From Anoplopoma fimbria (lineage: Eukaryota; Chordata; Actinopteri; Perciformes; Anoplopomatidae), in contig NC_072472.1 in the NCBI RefSeq assembly GCF_027596085.1, positions 12,332,219 to 12,396,218 on the forward strand: DNA of 64,000 nt, read 5' to 3'. The notes under the pieces were generated by a model. The model searched no databases, was not told the origin of the DNA, and saw only the letters and a list, made by a program, of their open reading frames with translations. Positions 26,491-39,288 of this stretch are shown here, piece after piece (position 1 is the first letter of the stretch; every line of letters begins with the position of its first letter). The translations under genes and the position numbers were made by a program.

Positions 26491-29400
26491 GTTTTTTTTT
26501 CTGCAGGTTCCTTTTTTCTCATTGTAACTTGGATAATTATATATGGCCTCTTTGAAAACATCACCAGACGATTGGTGTGAATTAAACATTTTTGTCTAGA
26601 AGTCAACCTACTATTGAGAAAAAAAAGAGATAGAGAGAGAAAATGCAAAAAGAGGGCAGGAGAAATGTTGCTGCACCCAGAAGAGTGAGGTGACGGCAGG
26701 TTGCTAAAGAATTTATGAGGAGAGAGGGGACATGTTTCACCTAAGACATTTCCTGCTGTGTTACATGTCCTCCATGATGACTTCCTGTCATCAATATCAT
26801 TACATCCTGCTGAGGTGAGTTGACAAAGGTATCTGGTCTGTATGCGTTCTACCCTTTACTGTGCCAAGACTCAGTGTGCATGGATCTGAAAGACGGCAAT
26901 GCACGTTTGTTTGTTTGTGAAGGGCATGAGAGGATTTATGAGGATGATGCAGTGAATTATTCATTTTGGAAAGGGCTTCTCCTTGTAAATAAACCAATTG
27001 TAAATGCTTTGCTTCTATCTCAAGTTGACTCTCCTGTTGTTTATGCCATTGAGTCCATTTGTTTCTTTATTTAAATGCAGCCTATGAACAAAATGTACCT
27101 GAGCTGAAGTGTATCTACCTTCACCATCCACTTGCAAACTGCAATTCTCTACATCCCAAATAATATCTAACACTGAAAAGATAAAGTAAAAAGCAATTGC
27201 TGGTGGCATGCTTTTTGACCACTTTGACCACTGAAAAAGCAACAATCTGTCAAAGCATCATATCAGCAGGTGCTCTGTGATGGAGCAATTCATATTTCAG
27301 TGGTTGAGCAAAGGAGGGTTATTCAAAACCGCACCACTGTCCTGTCAAATCGCAGGATACCCGCCAATAACAAGAACATTCTGGCTGGAAACTAATGAAT
27401 CAAACTGTGATCTAATAGGTCAGGCACAAACTTAATCACAGCTAAACAAAGGAGCCTATGGAGGATCCTCGGTGGCTATAGTGGGTGTAAAGAATTTATA
27501 TTTGTGCCAGAGATTCAGACATCTTATAATAACTGCAGCTGTGGGAGAATTGATTGACATAAGAAATAACAAGGGTGTCATTTGAAAAGATTTGGGAAGA
27601 GGATTTGACATCACACCAGAGTGAAAGGGGGTGTTACTTGATGGAAATAAAGGCAAAATGTCCCTCAACACTCAAATAAATGAAGAAAAAAAGGTAGATG
27701 CTATATGGTTATAACTTAAGTGCAACGGTGAATACAGTGTCTGAATTAACTTTATTCCACTGTGAGAATTTTTTTTTTAATTTGTTTGATTTTTTTTTTA
27801 TATAGTGACTTCAAATTAGACTGAACTGGGTCAGGTATGCACTCTTCTCACAGCGGAATGCATTGAATTTAATATTTAAAATGTCTATTGTTTGCAGTAG
27901 TTGTTGCGCTGCCAGCTTGTTACTGCCCCGTAAACAAAAAGAGGCCACACTATTCTGATAGATTGCTGCAGTGCTTGTACAAGAAACCACTTTTATTATG
28001 ACATGTAAAACAGCCGAGCAGCACAAAAAAGCAAGAAAAAGAGACAGCCAGGTCGGGTTTTCTCGAAACTCTCATTTGCACGGTGTTTCCGTTGTGACAA
28101 TGAAAGTGCATTAGAAAAAGCTCCCAACGTCCTCCCCTAGCAGCACTCCTAACATCATTTAAATAGAGGACAATTCAGTTAAGGATTTTAAGCCTTGTGA
28201 GTCCAAATAGTAGAGAGACTCAAAGTGTATATTATACTTCTACCTGCCTCTTATAGTCTTCAGTAACCATGGAAACAGAGAGATTTGAAAGGAGAACGAG
28301 GAAGACTGAACTATTGTACAGTGCAGATGGACAGACGGACAGATGGATCAAATTATTATCAAACAGAATTCCCACAGTACATATTTAATAAAAATCACTT
28401 CGTATCCAAGTCATCACTTAGGAAATGTTCATGAGTAAAACTTTTGATAAACTAAAGGATGGTACAGCTACAGTAAGAGCTCTAAAATGTCAACTACTGA
28501 TTAGCTTCTGACACAGATTTAATAGCAGGAGGTTTAAAGTATGGCCTTTAAAATGCAATCTCTCAAATCATTCAACTGTATTTTCCATTTAGAGGAAATA
28601 GTTGAAGCAGCAGGTCCCATGTACTTGACATTTTGGACATGAAACTGAATAAAAAGTAGTAGTCTTACTAGATGTTCTCAGTCAACAGATATGTGGACTG
28701 ATGGGCAAAGATGATGCTGTTTATTTATCTCTGTCATCTAAAAACTTCCTTTGATCTGGTTTTATTTTTCATATTTGTATTTTTGGTATCAATGGTCTGG
28801 TAGGTTAGGATATCTCATCAGACACGTTTATTCCTCATAATATACAATAACTCACCCTGTCAACTTTACTCATAAATGTTGCTATTGTTCGTCAGAAGCA
28901 AGAATGCCTTCATTTACATTTGAGTTATTGTGCTGGTGTTCTCATCCAAAGCAATTAAAATGAGTGCAGTGGTATTTACCAGTAAACAGGACGTAATGCA
29001 ACAATCTTTTGTGCCGTAACCTGTGGTGAGCTTCCAATCAGAAACCTCATTTGGATGTTCAAAACAATGATGTACCATCTTACAAATGATTACCGACGGG
29101 AACATGAAGCTACACATCGCCAGGTACATCAGCAACCAGCTACCTGAACTAAATGTTAAAGTGCCAGCGTGTGTGACAATAAGAAAGAATCACGTTTGGT
29201 GTCTTGTTCATGGAGACTTTTTATGAATATCTGATCTCCCAGAAACAGAAAATGATTTCAGCATACATTACATTTATAACCTCAAAAACTTTTTTTTAGG
29301 GTGATGACATCATAACATATGGTGACATTAAAAGTTGTTTTTTTTAGAAAACTGCAATAGAGCGCAATAGAAGCCCTATAACATGGGTGAGAATTTATCG

Positions 29401-30153
29401 TCATTCAATATTGTGATGAAATCATATAAAGAGCTATCGTGATACACGATTACGACATCTAAATTAATAACAAGCCCATACTAACTACATTTTTTTGTTC
29501 AGAAAATCTGATGTGAACATTTTGAAGGAATAAAATTGAAATGTAGGTTTTGTTCTTATATTAAACCTTACATTACAACTCAGTTCAATATGATTAGCAA
29601 ACTGGACTTCAATTGGCAACCTTTCAGCTTCTCCAAGCTTTAAGTTCGATTATCCCACAATACAGTAGTGAATGCAGCTTAGGACAGGGTTTACTAAATA
29701 GTGTAGGAGAATAATGTGTTAAGTTCTACCTTGAGCCCAAAATTAATTGTGAGAACTATTTCCAACAGAAATCCAGGATTTTTGCCAGCTGCTCTATTCA
29801 TTCACTCGTTCCGCTTTATTGTTCAACTCTTGCGTGCCTAAAACCAGTGATTCAGTTTATTCGAATACCCCAAGCAATTAGTTAAAACAAAACTATTTTT
29901 AAATATTTTTTTTTCTTTTTTCGCATTTGTTTAGGATATATGTGTACATGCCTGGACAGCAGCACAAGAAAATTGTTGTTGTGTAATTTAACCATCGCAC
30001 GATATGTTCTTATTTGTTGTTAGAAAAAAAAAGTGTGGGAAAAAAACTTTTACTCTGTATTTGTATGTATGCATGCAATCATAATCAATGTATAAATATT
30101 CATGATTTACTGTGTAATTGCATTTGAAACTGTTGAAACGTTATTGATTTTCC

Positions 30154-30159
30154 AATAAA
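30154..30159 (+). terminator. Possible polyadenylation signal
   Basis: CCAATAAAGGTTTT follows about 250 bp of very AT-rich, 3'-UTR-like DNA and precedes a GT-rich patch at 30181-30203. No exon is identifiable upstream, so the signal may be fortuitous. Confidence 0.2.
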
Positions 30160-31748
30160 GGTTTTAATTAAATTAGAAAGTAGTTGGTGCTTTTCATTTG
30201 TCGAGTATTTAATTCACATAGCAGTATACACAAATAGGCTTTACCATGCAGTTATTTCATACAGACTATTTATTCAGTGAATTACCAGAAAACAAACTAT
30301 ATTGTGATATATATATATAAATATAATAATAATAATAATATAATAATATTGGGAAAGATGATTTTGGCCATATCCCCCAGCCTTACAACATTTCTTGTCT
30401 TACAATCGTCAAATTGTCTGTGTAATGGTTGTCAATCTTTTCAAGCTGTGAACATGATAATGCCAGCTCATCAAGCATGCATAAAGGAAAGGTGAGCAAT
30501 TTGACTGAGGAAGAAAACAAATCAGACTAGTCTATTTGTGAGTATATGTTTTACAACCTATACTGTAACCCCTGAACCACATGTTATATAGCTGGTATTG
30601 ATACAGGTTTGGATTGATTATCCTTCTCTGCAGTCTACAGGAAACATCAGTTATCTTTCCTCAGTTATTTGTGTCTTTTCAACTGCTCCCACGCAAACCT
30701 TTAAATAATAAAAGGCTATCAATCAGGCCTTATAGATAGTAGTTGTAAATGTTCACACCTCAAGGTTAGCTGGACAGTGTTTGTTTCTGTGAGTCATCCA
30801 TTACTGTTTAGATTATTGGAAGTGGAGCAGTCGATTTGTAAATGGTGTTTACTTTCCCACACAACCATACATCTAAGTGAAACATACTGCAAAATCCCTA
30901 ATGTCTTAATCACTGTTTAAATACATTAAATGACACAACAGCTTTGTTGGGAATAATTATATTTAGAAATTAATTAATAGCGTGCTTTTAAAAACAGAAA
31001 AACCCTATTAAATGCAATTTAAAGAGTGTAGAGTGTAAACTGAGAGAGCGGACAGGGATGCAACCGTGTTTTCGAACTATAGGTCCTCTTGGAGATAATA
31101 CATACACCGGCTCACAAACTGGCACCTGAAATGATCCTCCACTCACAGTCCACAGTGCGACGACAACCGACTCACTCATAATGTTACTATTCTAGAACAT
31201 GTCTTCAGCACCTGCAACCACCAATGTCAATGTTGCTGGTGAAAGAAATGTAAGAAGAGCACTGCAACGTCAGAGAAGGTCAGTGGTTTGGGGAGGATAA
31301 TGTGAGGGATAAATCCTCAAGGGGACTAAAGTATTTCATCATAATGCCGAGAGTTTCAACAGTTTCTTCTTTTCTCTATTTTGCTCTTTGTGAGCAAGTG
31401 TGCAATAATAATATGAGTGCTTCAGCTGTTAACATGACGGAAACCTTCACAGAACTCGACATGATATAAAATGTACAATTATAATGAATAATTTGCTAAC
31501 TAAAATTGCTGAAAAAAATAAATAACATATAATCAAATCAAAAAAGCAGTATGAAGGAGTACACTGAATTTAGTGTCTCAGTGGGGTTCGTTATGTAGCA
31601 CAAAACTGCTCTTGAATCAGAAGCTGACAGACAATTGACCTGGAAAACAGATAGAAATACATCAGCTTTCTACTTCAATGCTCCAACCTACTTTATGAGA
31701 GGACTATACTGTAAGCAGTGAAAGTGTGTATGTATGTGTGGGTTTGAT

Positions 31749-31786
31749 GTGTGTGTGTGTGTGTGTGTGTTTGGTGTGTGTGTGTG
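31749..31786. repeat. (GT)n microsatellite, interrupted
   Basis: Eleven GT units, TTG, then five more. Confidence 0.9.
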
Positions 31787-31819
31787 AAGAGGCCAAATTC
31801 CATTTCAGAGTTGTGCCTT

Positions 31820-32220
31820 CCAAACGGTTTGCTGATTAAGGCATTTAAAGAAAATTAGCCCCACAGCCACCATAAATGTCACTGCTTTTCTTTAATGAAT
31901 GCTGCAAATCTCACAGTTCATTTTATTCCATTTGCATATGAAAAGCATCACCTTCACTTTCACTGTCTCTCTATGTTGCACAAGCCAAATTGCGATTCGG
32001 TAAACAAGGGAGATAAAACATTTAAGCAGTGATATGTGGCGCAGTTAGTGTCAACATCTGCATATCCATTTATACCAAAAAACTCGACTCGGAGTCTGAA
32101 GAGGACGGGCTCATTCAAACCTCGGTGAACCTTCGCTCTTATTGCAAAGTTATTATGCATCGGCAGGCGACAGATATTTATGACGCTCTATCATCTTGAA
32201 TGATCTCTATGAACTTAGCA
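31820..32220. promoter_or_regulatory. Candidate conserved non-coding (enhancer-like) element
   Basis: This non-repetitive stretch has a POU octamer ATTTGCAT at 31930-31937, an ATGCAT at 32155, and several CpG-containing blocks (for example around 32085-32195) that are unusual for the background. No open frame of note crosses it. The texture resembles developmental CNEs, but conservation cannot be judged from one sequence. Confidence 0.25.
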
Positions 32221-33309
32221 CCATCATTCGTCACCTCAGTGGCTAACAAAATATGAAGTTAAACGAGACTAGGAAAGCATTATCAACTGAAGACAACATA
32301 GCTGGTGTTTCGGTTTGATGAATATTTGGCTTTTTGGAAGTAAACAATCATGCCTCACATGCCTGCTGAGGCAGAAGGGAGGAATAGAGCAACTTCTGTA
32401 TGGCATTCACAAAGGCCCCAACTTAATGGAAGTTTGAATTACCATTTAAATGGGATTTCTTTTGGGGGAAGGGAAGGCGTCATAGAGAAAGATAAATTAC
32501 ATCGTAAACAATGTCAAAACAGTTTAATGACACATATGAAATGAAAGTACACACCCTGTGCTTTCTTTAGCTACTTAGTGATATAAAGAGTGGATTGAAT
32601 GCATAACAAGGGAGCCTGAGGAAAATGGGGACTATGCAGACTTGTTTGGTCTCTAGCTGGGCCTGCACTTTTAATTGACTTGAATAAAAAACTCAATTAA
32701 CGCATTCTGGACACCGGAGGGAGAGAGAGCAAGCGGCTGAGACAGAGTGAGAAGGGGGATAAGAGAAAGGGAAGGAGGCAGAAAGAGGAGGGAATGAAGC
32801 ATGAATGGAATGACAGAGTTATTGGGTCAGAATGGCACCTCAGGGGGGAATCAGGACAGCAGACAAGCCTTTATACAGGCCAGTCTGTCTATGGAAATTA
32901 CACCTCGCTGAGAGGTGGAAGAAAAGGGACTAAAAAAAGACAGGGGAAGAAGGTAAAGTGCTTTGTCAGTGCCTTCTAAGGCTTTTTATGCATTTATTGT
33001 CATCCATCCTGTGTTATTCCACTGAGGCCGACTGAGATACTGATTGAAGGTGAGGGGCATTGAATCAAGTGAAATCAGTAAGCAGTCCCACACTGATTTA
33101 GCTTCCACAGAAGTCGACAGGCCTCGTACTAGGAGAGTATTAAAGTGAAGAACATGAATAGATAAGAAGGCAACAGAACAAATGGTGAGCGTGATGCAAG
33201 GAGAAAAAAAAAACTGGAGATTCTTTGTAAAAAAGAAACATCCTCAGCACCACACAGTGATACTGTCAGGCTGATAAACCATGAATGATTGTGGGTCCAT
33301 TGGCAGACC

Positions 33310-33310
<1 letters not shown>

Positions 33311-33391
<81 letters not shown>
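33311..33391. repeat. (GT)n microsatellite, long
   Basis: About 40 uninterrupted units; the first of three arrays in 600 bp. Confidence 0.97.
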
Positions 33392-33393
<2 letters not shown>

Positions 33394-33572
33394 AGTGAGC
33401 AGATGCATTTATATATATATTTATGTGAAGGTGTAGTGTAACCATGGTGTGGCAGTAGTGGGGGTGTTGTGGAAGTGTCTTCCAGATATCCTGAAATCAG
33501 AAAACAGCAGATCCTTTGTCAGCCTACAGCAGTCAATGCATTGTTTGCGGACAGTGAGCCAATATTTCCACC

Positions 33573-33573
<1 letters not shown>

Positions 33574-33660
<87 letters not shown>
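33574..33660. repeat. (GT)n microsatellite, long
   Basis: About 43 uninterrupted units; second array of the cluster. Confidence 0.97.
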
Positions 33661-33661
<1 letters not shown>

Positions 33662-33848
33662 AAATCTCTGTTTGCCAGTGTGTGTGTGTGTGGACAGCAA
33701 GCTGTTGTTCCCATGGTTGTGTGTTATTGATTAGTCATCTCTGTGGGCAATAGGAGCTGTTATCAGGCCTGACATGGAGACAGACGGGGGTGGATGATGC
33801 ATGGGACGGGAAAACAGTTCAGACGCAGAGATAATGGAGCTACACCAG

Positions 33849-33873
33849 CACACACATACACACACACACACGG

Positions 33874-33904
<31 letters not shown>

Positions 33905-33910
33905 TACACA
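33849..33910. repeat. (CA)n microsatellite, interrupted
   Basis: CA units with TA and GG interruptions, in the opposite phase to the two GT arrays to its left. Confidence 0.93.
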
Positions 33911-34486
33911 CTGCAAAGATGGACAAGGAAACACTGGCACATGCTCCAACAGATTCTTGCGCACACAATAGACCTGTTCCACAACTGAGCACGAATGTAT
34001 TGGCGGCGATAGATTTGTTTTTTAGCACCATGGACAGCACTCTAAATCTTAAGCAATGCCCGTACACATTGCATAAGCCTAATGATTATGTAGTGTTGCG
34101 CCGACAACTATAATCAGCCATTACTCATGGAAGTTAAGTGCAGATGCCCTCAAGAATCTCAGTAAATTCACCAAGTGAATCTAAAAAGTGGAGACAAAAT
34201 TGAATGTAAAATGAGTGCCTACTGTGACGACCAACCCAGTGCTTCTCACAACCATGACACATTCACCCAGGGTCCACGGACTCACCTATGAGAGAGAGAA
34301 AAGAAGAAAGAGAGAGGTCAGAGTCTACGAAATAAACTGTAAATACTGAAATAGTGTGTGAGTGCGAAAGCGAGTATTTTGAGCACTTGTGTGAAAGGTT
34401 GTGTGAATACAGTGTTGTTGCCTGTGAGGACGATGTAATTCTACAATTAGTAGAAACTTGTTAACAGACACTGTAGCAAAACCAGA

Positions 34487-34507
34487 GACACACACACACA
34501 CACACAC
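34487..34507. repeat. (CA)n microsatellite, short
   Basis: About ten units. Confidence 0.85.
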
Positions 34508-34649
34508 TCATCAACACATTTATACTTCCAATATAACATGTGCACACTCAAATAGAAAGTTAATTGCTGCTTACAGTTTAGGTAATTTAAGCTAGAGAAG
34601 GAACAGGAACTCATGGATCACTAAAATTGATTAATCAGTATGTTCTTTT

Positions 34650-35242
34650 AAAGTTACAGTGACAACAAAGTTTGCAAAGGAAAAGTAATGTTTCCCGCCA
34701 TGGAGCAGAGTCTTTAGTATCCCTTGCTTGAAATCATGTCTCAACAGCAGAGCTTCACGCAATCACACCGATAGAAAAACTTGTGCATGGGCAAAAAAAA
34801 TATTCTTTTGCTTTAACTTAAGGGTGCAAGATTCCAGATTGGGAGCGTTCCGATTGCGTCTCAACGGCTCTCAACATGGCAACGGCAAGCTAGAGGCTTA
34901 CAGCTAACAGTGCTAACAGTGCGAACTGGAGGGTGAACTGGAGGGTGGGTGCTTTCACGTTGACATACAGCGTTTATCAGTTGTAACCATCATCTGAGTG
35001 CAGTGCAGAGCTGCGACCATTAGCTAGCGGGGCAAGCTCACATGCGCCAATATGCCATATAAGCATGTGTGGCAAACCCACCTTCGTCAAGAAAGCAAGG
35101 AGAAGCTTCAATAACAACACACAGAGGAAGAGCTACTCCATTCTCTGCTCAGGTAGACATAACTCCACTATATCTTAACAAAGCAAATAGTTGGTTGCTG
35201 CAATATTATTGTTCAGAATGTTATTGACAGCTCCTTTAAGAT
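34650..35242. mobile_element. Probable MITE-like dispersed repeat with degenerate ends
   Basis: The segment begins TTTTAAAGTTACAGTG and ends GACAGCTCCTTTAA, so TTAAAG followed by related bases forms a weak, imperfect inverted terminal repeat. The interior has short tandem duplications (GCTAACAGT twice, GAACTGGAGGGT twice near 34905-34945) and is richer in GC than its neighbours. The sequence resembles a repeat I remember as common in percomorph genomes, but I cannot name the family, and I see no clear target duplication. Confidence 0.4.
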
Positions 35243-37361
35243 GTCAGTTAATGCAATGTCTTACATTATTTTCAGTCCTCCCTCTTTCTGAGAGCTGAGT
35301 GAGTTGTGCGTAAATGTCAGCTGTGGAACTGGCGGTCCACGAGAGGCCAACCATGAGCACACAGGGAATAGATTGTCATGGGCTGCACTCTACAATCCTC
35401 TCCGACTCCACAGGGAGAGGTAGACTCAGGTTTTCTCCAGTCAACCATGAAAATACACAGAGGTCAAGCTTCCCACCATGTCCTCCACTCTCTGATGAGA
35501 TGGACAGGGTTGGGTAAGGCCACGGACAAGATACAGAGAAAGTGATCCATAAAAAAAGGGATTTCCATAGCAACTCTTGGTACAAAGTGGTGGGAACATG
35601 CTAAGGATTGGGTGTTGCCATTTTGACAAGGGTCAGCAATTCACTGGTGTAAATGTATGTGGTGAAGAGTAAAATCATATTCCAAGTATTCAAAGCCTGG
35701 CTATACAATATATTTTTCAAAAACATGAGGTGGTCATTGATGAGAAATAACAGACCTATTCATGTTGCACCTCATCCAAAATTCCTGCTTTTGAAAATTG
35801 CAAACACAGTGATGTGCAGAAACAAACAATAAAACATTTAGTCTAGACCAGATGTTGCGCTAATAAAATAGATATTAATTATCTGGAGAAAATTATCGGC
35901 AACATTACTTAGCCTTCTACACTTGTTATTCACAATGATTTGTACAGAAACAAATCAGCATAACAGCATAATAAACAAAAAATGTTCAGTACCAATTAAA
36001 CCAAGACATCATGCCAGCTTATTTTAGCAAGAAAAAAATATTCTATTGTCCAATCTAAAGGAGTACCTGTGAATGACTGAAATTAGTGGAAGCCTTATTA
36101 AAATAAACAGGAGAGCTGAATACATTCTTCCGGCTGGCACAGTGTTACACATCTCTTGATGAAGGAGCCTCTGATCTCGCATTGATTGATGTATCCTGAT
36201 AGAAAAGCTTGTTAATAATACGAGGTTGAGTTGAGGTAAGGATTACCCCATTAAATAAAGCAAAACAGAATAAATTACACATCTACCCCTAAGGTAAAAA
36301 ATTAGTTTCATTCCAACTTTATTTTTGTATTTATTTTTGAAAAGACCTCATATATTCTCGTAGAAAAGTAGAAAAAACACAGCCACTATTAGTGTGAAAC
36401 TCATTATTGAATATGAATTAACTTATTAGTCCAGTTATGTTTGCTTACAAAATGGCTTTGAAAACAGAATAATTATTTAAATACTATTAAATTAATATCA
36501 GTTGGCAGCCGCTGTACACCTTAGAATTCAAACTGAAAACTCAGCTGAAATATATATTATTTTCTAACATTTTTTAATGCAAAACACGTAGCGTTAAGAA
36601 CAGATCTCTCCTTGAATATTACATTATGAAGAACAAAATTAAATTAAGGAAGCTATGTCTGCAGGTCAAGCTGTCAGCCTGTTAGTCGGTGCCTGTGACA
36701 CCTACAGTGCACCAGTGGAGCTCCTCATTTTCTCTAACTTGCCTTATAAACACATGGCTGGCTTTCTGGACAGAAATTAAAATGAACCTTGTCCTCGACT
36801 ACAGCAAAATTAAAATATAGACATCAACTGAAAACTGTTCTTATTGGACTGTAGGTGTGGTACCGGGATCAAATGCAAAAAAACAATTTGTCTTTAATAA
36901 AAAATAAACTTATGCCACCATGAATTGCATTAGACAGAAAGATTTTTAAGTACTTAAGAATATAAAATACATATAAATATAATGACACAAAAGGAAGACA
37001 GGATATTTTTTTAGATACTCATTTGAACTGTATGAGTCCAGACACAATAGCTGCCGCAGCTGCCATTTTATCCATAAGCCAGAGGAGTGGCCAAATGCCT
37101 TGCCTGACCATCAGCTTGTTACTAAAATTTATTTTCTACATCATTGAAAATCATTTCTGTCCGTCCAATATGTAATCAATAGAACAACAGAGGACCTGAT
37201 GTGATCTGCTGTCCATTGAACTCCCGATTTGCTTCTTTATTTATCTGTGTCTCTCTACAAATGCCAATTAGGGGAGATGGCTGGATAGTGGCAGTGCTGT
37301 AACCTTTCGCTTTTTGGCAGGCTAGACAATCCTGCGAGGGGACACAAAGACAGAGCATGCA

Positions 37362-37364
<3 letters not shown>

Positions 37365-37444
<80 letters not shown>
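37365..37444. repeat. (CA)n microsatellite, long
   Basis: About 40 uninterrupted units, immediately left of the ATTCA-tailed repeat. Confidence 0.97.
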
Positions 37445-37446
<2 letters not shown>

Positions 37447-37467
37447 GCAATGAGAGAGACAGACGTA

Positions 37468-37800
37468 TTCAATTCAATTCAATTCAGTTTATTTTGTATA
37501 GCCCAGAATCGCAAATTACAAATTTGCCTCAGAGGGCTTTACAATCTGTACACATGCGACATCCTCTGTCCTTCCCTCACATCGGCACATCGGCACGTAT
37601 AGCAAAAGTTAACAGGTAAACAAAGAAGAAGAAAGTGACCTGGCTGGTTGTGTTTGGGCAAAACATAAACTTAATTGGTGACTGTTTAAGCATTCATCAT
37701 GGACTGACACTGACCTGCCCCCACTCTATCCTCTTATTATAGAAAAGAACAAACAAAGGCACCAGACCAACAAAAAAAAGGAACAAAATGAGGACAACAG
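37468..37800. repeat. Fish dispersed repeat with an ATTCA tandem end
   Basis: It opens with three to four copies of ATTCA, then TTTATTTTGTATAGCCCAGA and a CAAATTTGCCTCAGAGGGC segment. That combination is typical of a high-copy fish repeat, probably a retroposon 3' end with a simple-repeat tail. It directly abuts the long CA array at 37365. The right boundary is a guess, since similarity to the remembered family is clear only to about 37620. Confidence 0.5.
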
Positions 37801-38818
37801 CAAAAAGCATTGTCAGAACACAATGCAACAGAGAATTATGTAAGCATCTCATTTTAATTTTTGCTGAAAGGAAACATTATTGAAATAGATAACAGTCCAA
37901 ATCTCCATCTCTCTAATAATAAATGTATCTGGCAGTGCATGAATTCATCTGATTACATAAGTATGTCTATATGCACGCACACACACACCTACCAAATTTT
38001 GTGGATGGCTAAATTAAGAGAATAATTAGTTATAATGACGAGGAAGATGGAGCAAGATGTTGCATAACGCCGTTTTGAATCAAGCCAACAAATCAATAGG
38101 GAGTCTGTTCATGCTGCTAAGTTTGCGCCAACATCCCCGGATATGAATCACTCATGTTTCAGACCAGGAAAAAGTGCTGCTCTCCGGGAGCTGCCGACTG
38201 CAGGGATGTGTGTGTCTGTCTGCGACGACATGAGGCAAACTGCTGAAATGAGTTGACAGGGAAAACCTTGACCACAGTATTCCATTGTGAGGTGTCTCTT
38301 GTTTTGTCGTCTTTCATCCTATGTTCATTCTCACTTCTCATCCCTAACAAGGCATGAAGCGCACCAATGAGAGGCGATGAAAGGATTTGAGTGACAGCTG
38401 AGGTCGGATGCACAAAGCGACAAAGAGCCATTTCCACTGGGAGGACCCAGGTGCGGCAGTTGCGGCAGGTCGTGGGCCAAGTCACATCCGTGGACAGTGA
38501 ACACGACGCCAATGCTGCCTGCGTAACAATAACCCTGAACCCGGACCATTACGCCATACGGCCGGTGAACCTGTGGCCTTCAACAGCATGGATGCTAATG
38601 GGACGGACTGTGTAAGTCAAAACACATTAGCAGGGGCATCACGGTCAAAAAGTCGCTTGGTGGAATAAGTTGTTTTGTGTCCTCTTCTTTCCTTTCACAG
38701 GTAGAGACACCCAAGTGTTTAGAGACATCGGAGTGAAGTGCTGCTGTTATTGTATAGGCGTAAATGGCTGCTTTGTAAGTAGGGCCTATCCATAAAACAC
38801 ACACCTTATTTTCTTTGT

Positions 38819-38841
38819 ATGTGTGTGTGTGTGTGTGTGTT
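38819..38841. repeat. (GT)n microsatellite, short
   Basis: About eleven units. Confidence 0.9.
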
Positions 38842-39263
38842 TGCACCTGCCTGAACGTAAGTGTATTGATTTTCCTTACCACCTTTTTTCTCATCTTTAC
38901 TTCGCTAGCATCCCCTGTATTTTTCTATTTGTTTGTGGACATCGTCTCATAGTTCACTCTGATGGAAAATGCGATCCTGTCCTATCCCCTCACTTTCTTG
39001 CTTTTTCCATTCTTTTTCTTTTTTTTTTCTAATAGAAATTCCGTTAGTATGTTTGTATGGGATGAGAGATGAAAATGATTCTGTGGATAGGAAGAGAGAT
39101 GGCAATGGAAGGGAGGGAGTGGGCGATAAAAAAAAAAAGGCAGAGGATAGAAAATCGATGAGAGATGAAATATATCAGAATTCCTGGAGCAAGGTCAAGA
39201 GGATATGATCTCTCACGACACACAGTTGTGCCTCACTGAATCGGAGGGAGCAAGCAAGACGGG

Positions 39264-39288
39264 GAGAGAGAGAGAGAGAGAGAGAGAG
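39264..39288. repeat. (GA)n microsatellite
   Basis: About twelve GA units in a purine-rich context. Confidence 0.93.

Larger units (their letters stand above)
26491..34649. other. Gene-free stretch, possibly with regulatory DNA
   Basis: AT-rich up to 31.7 kb, then the CNE-like block and a purine-rich patch (32715-32800), then the GT/GT/CA cluster. No coding exon recognised. Confidence 0.55.
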
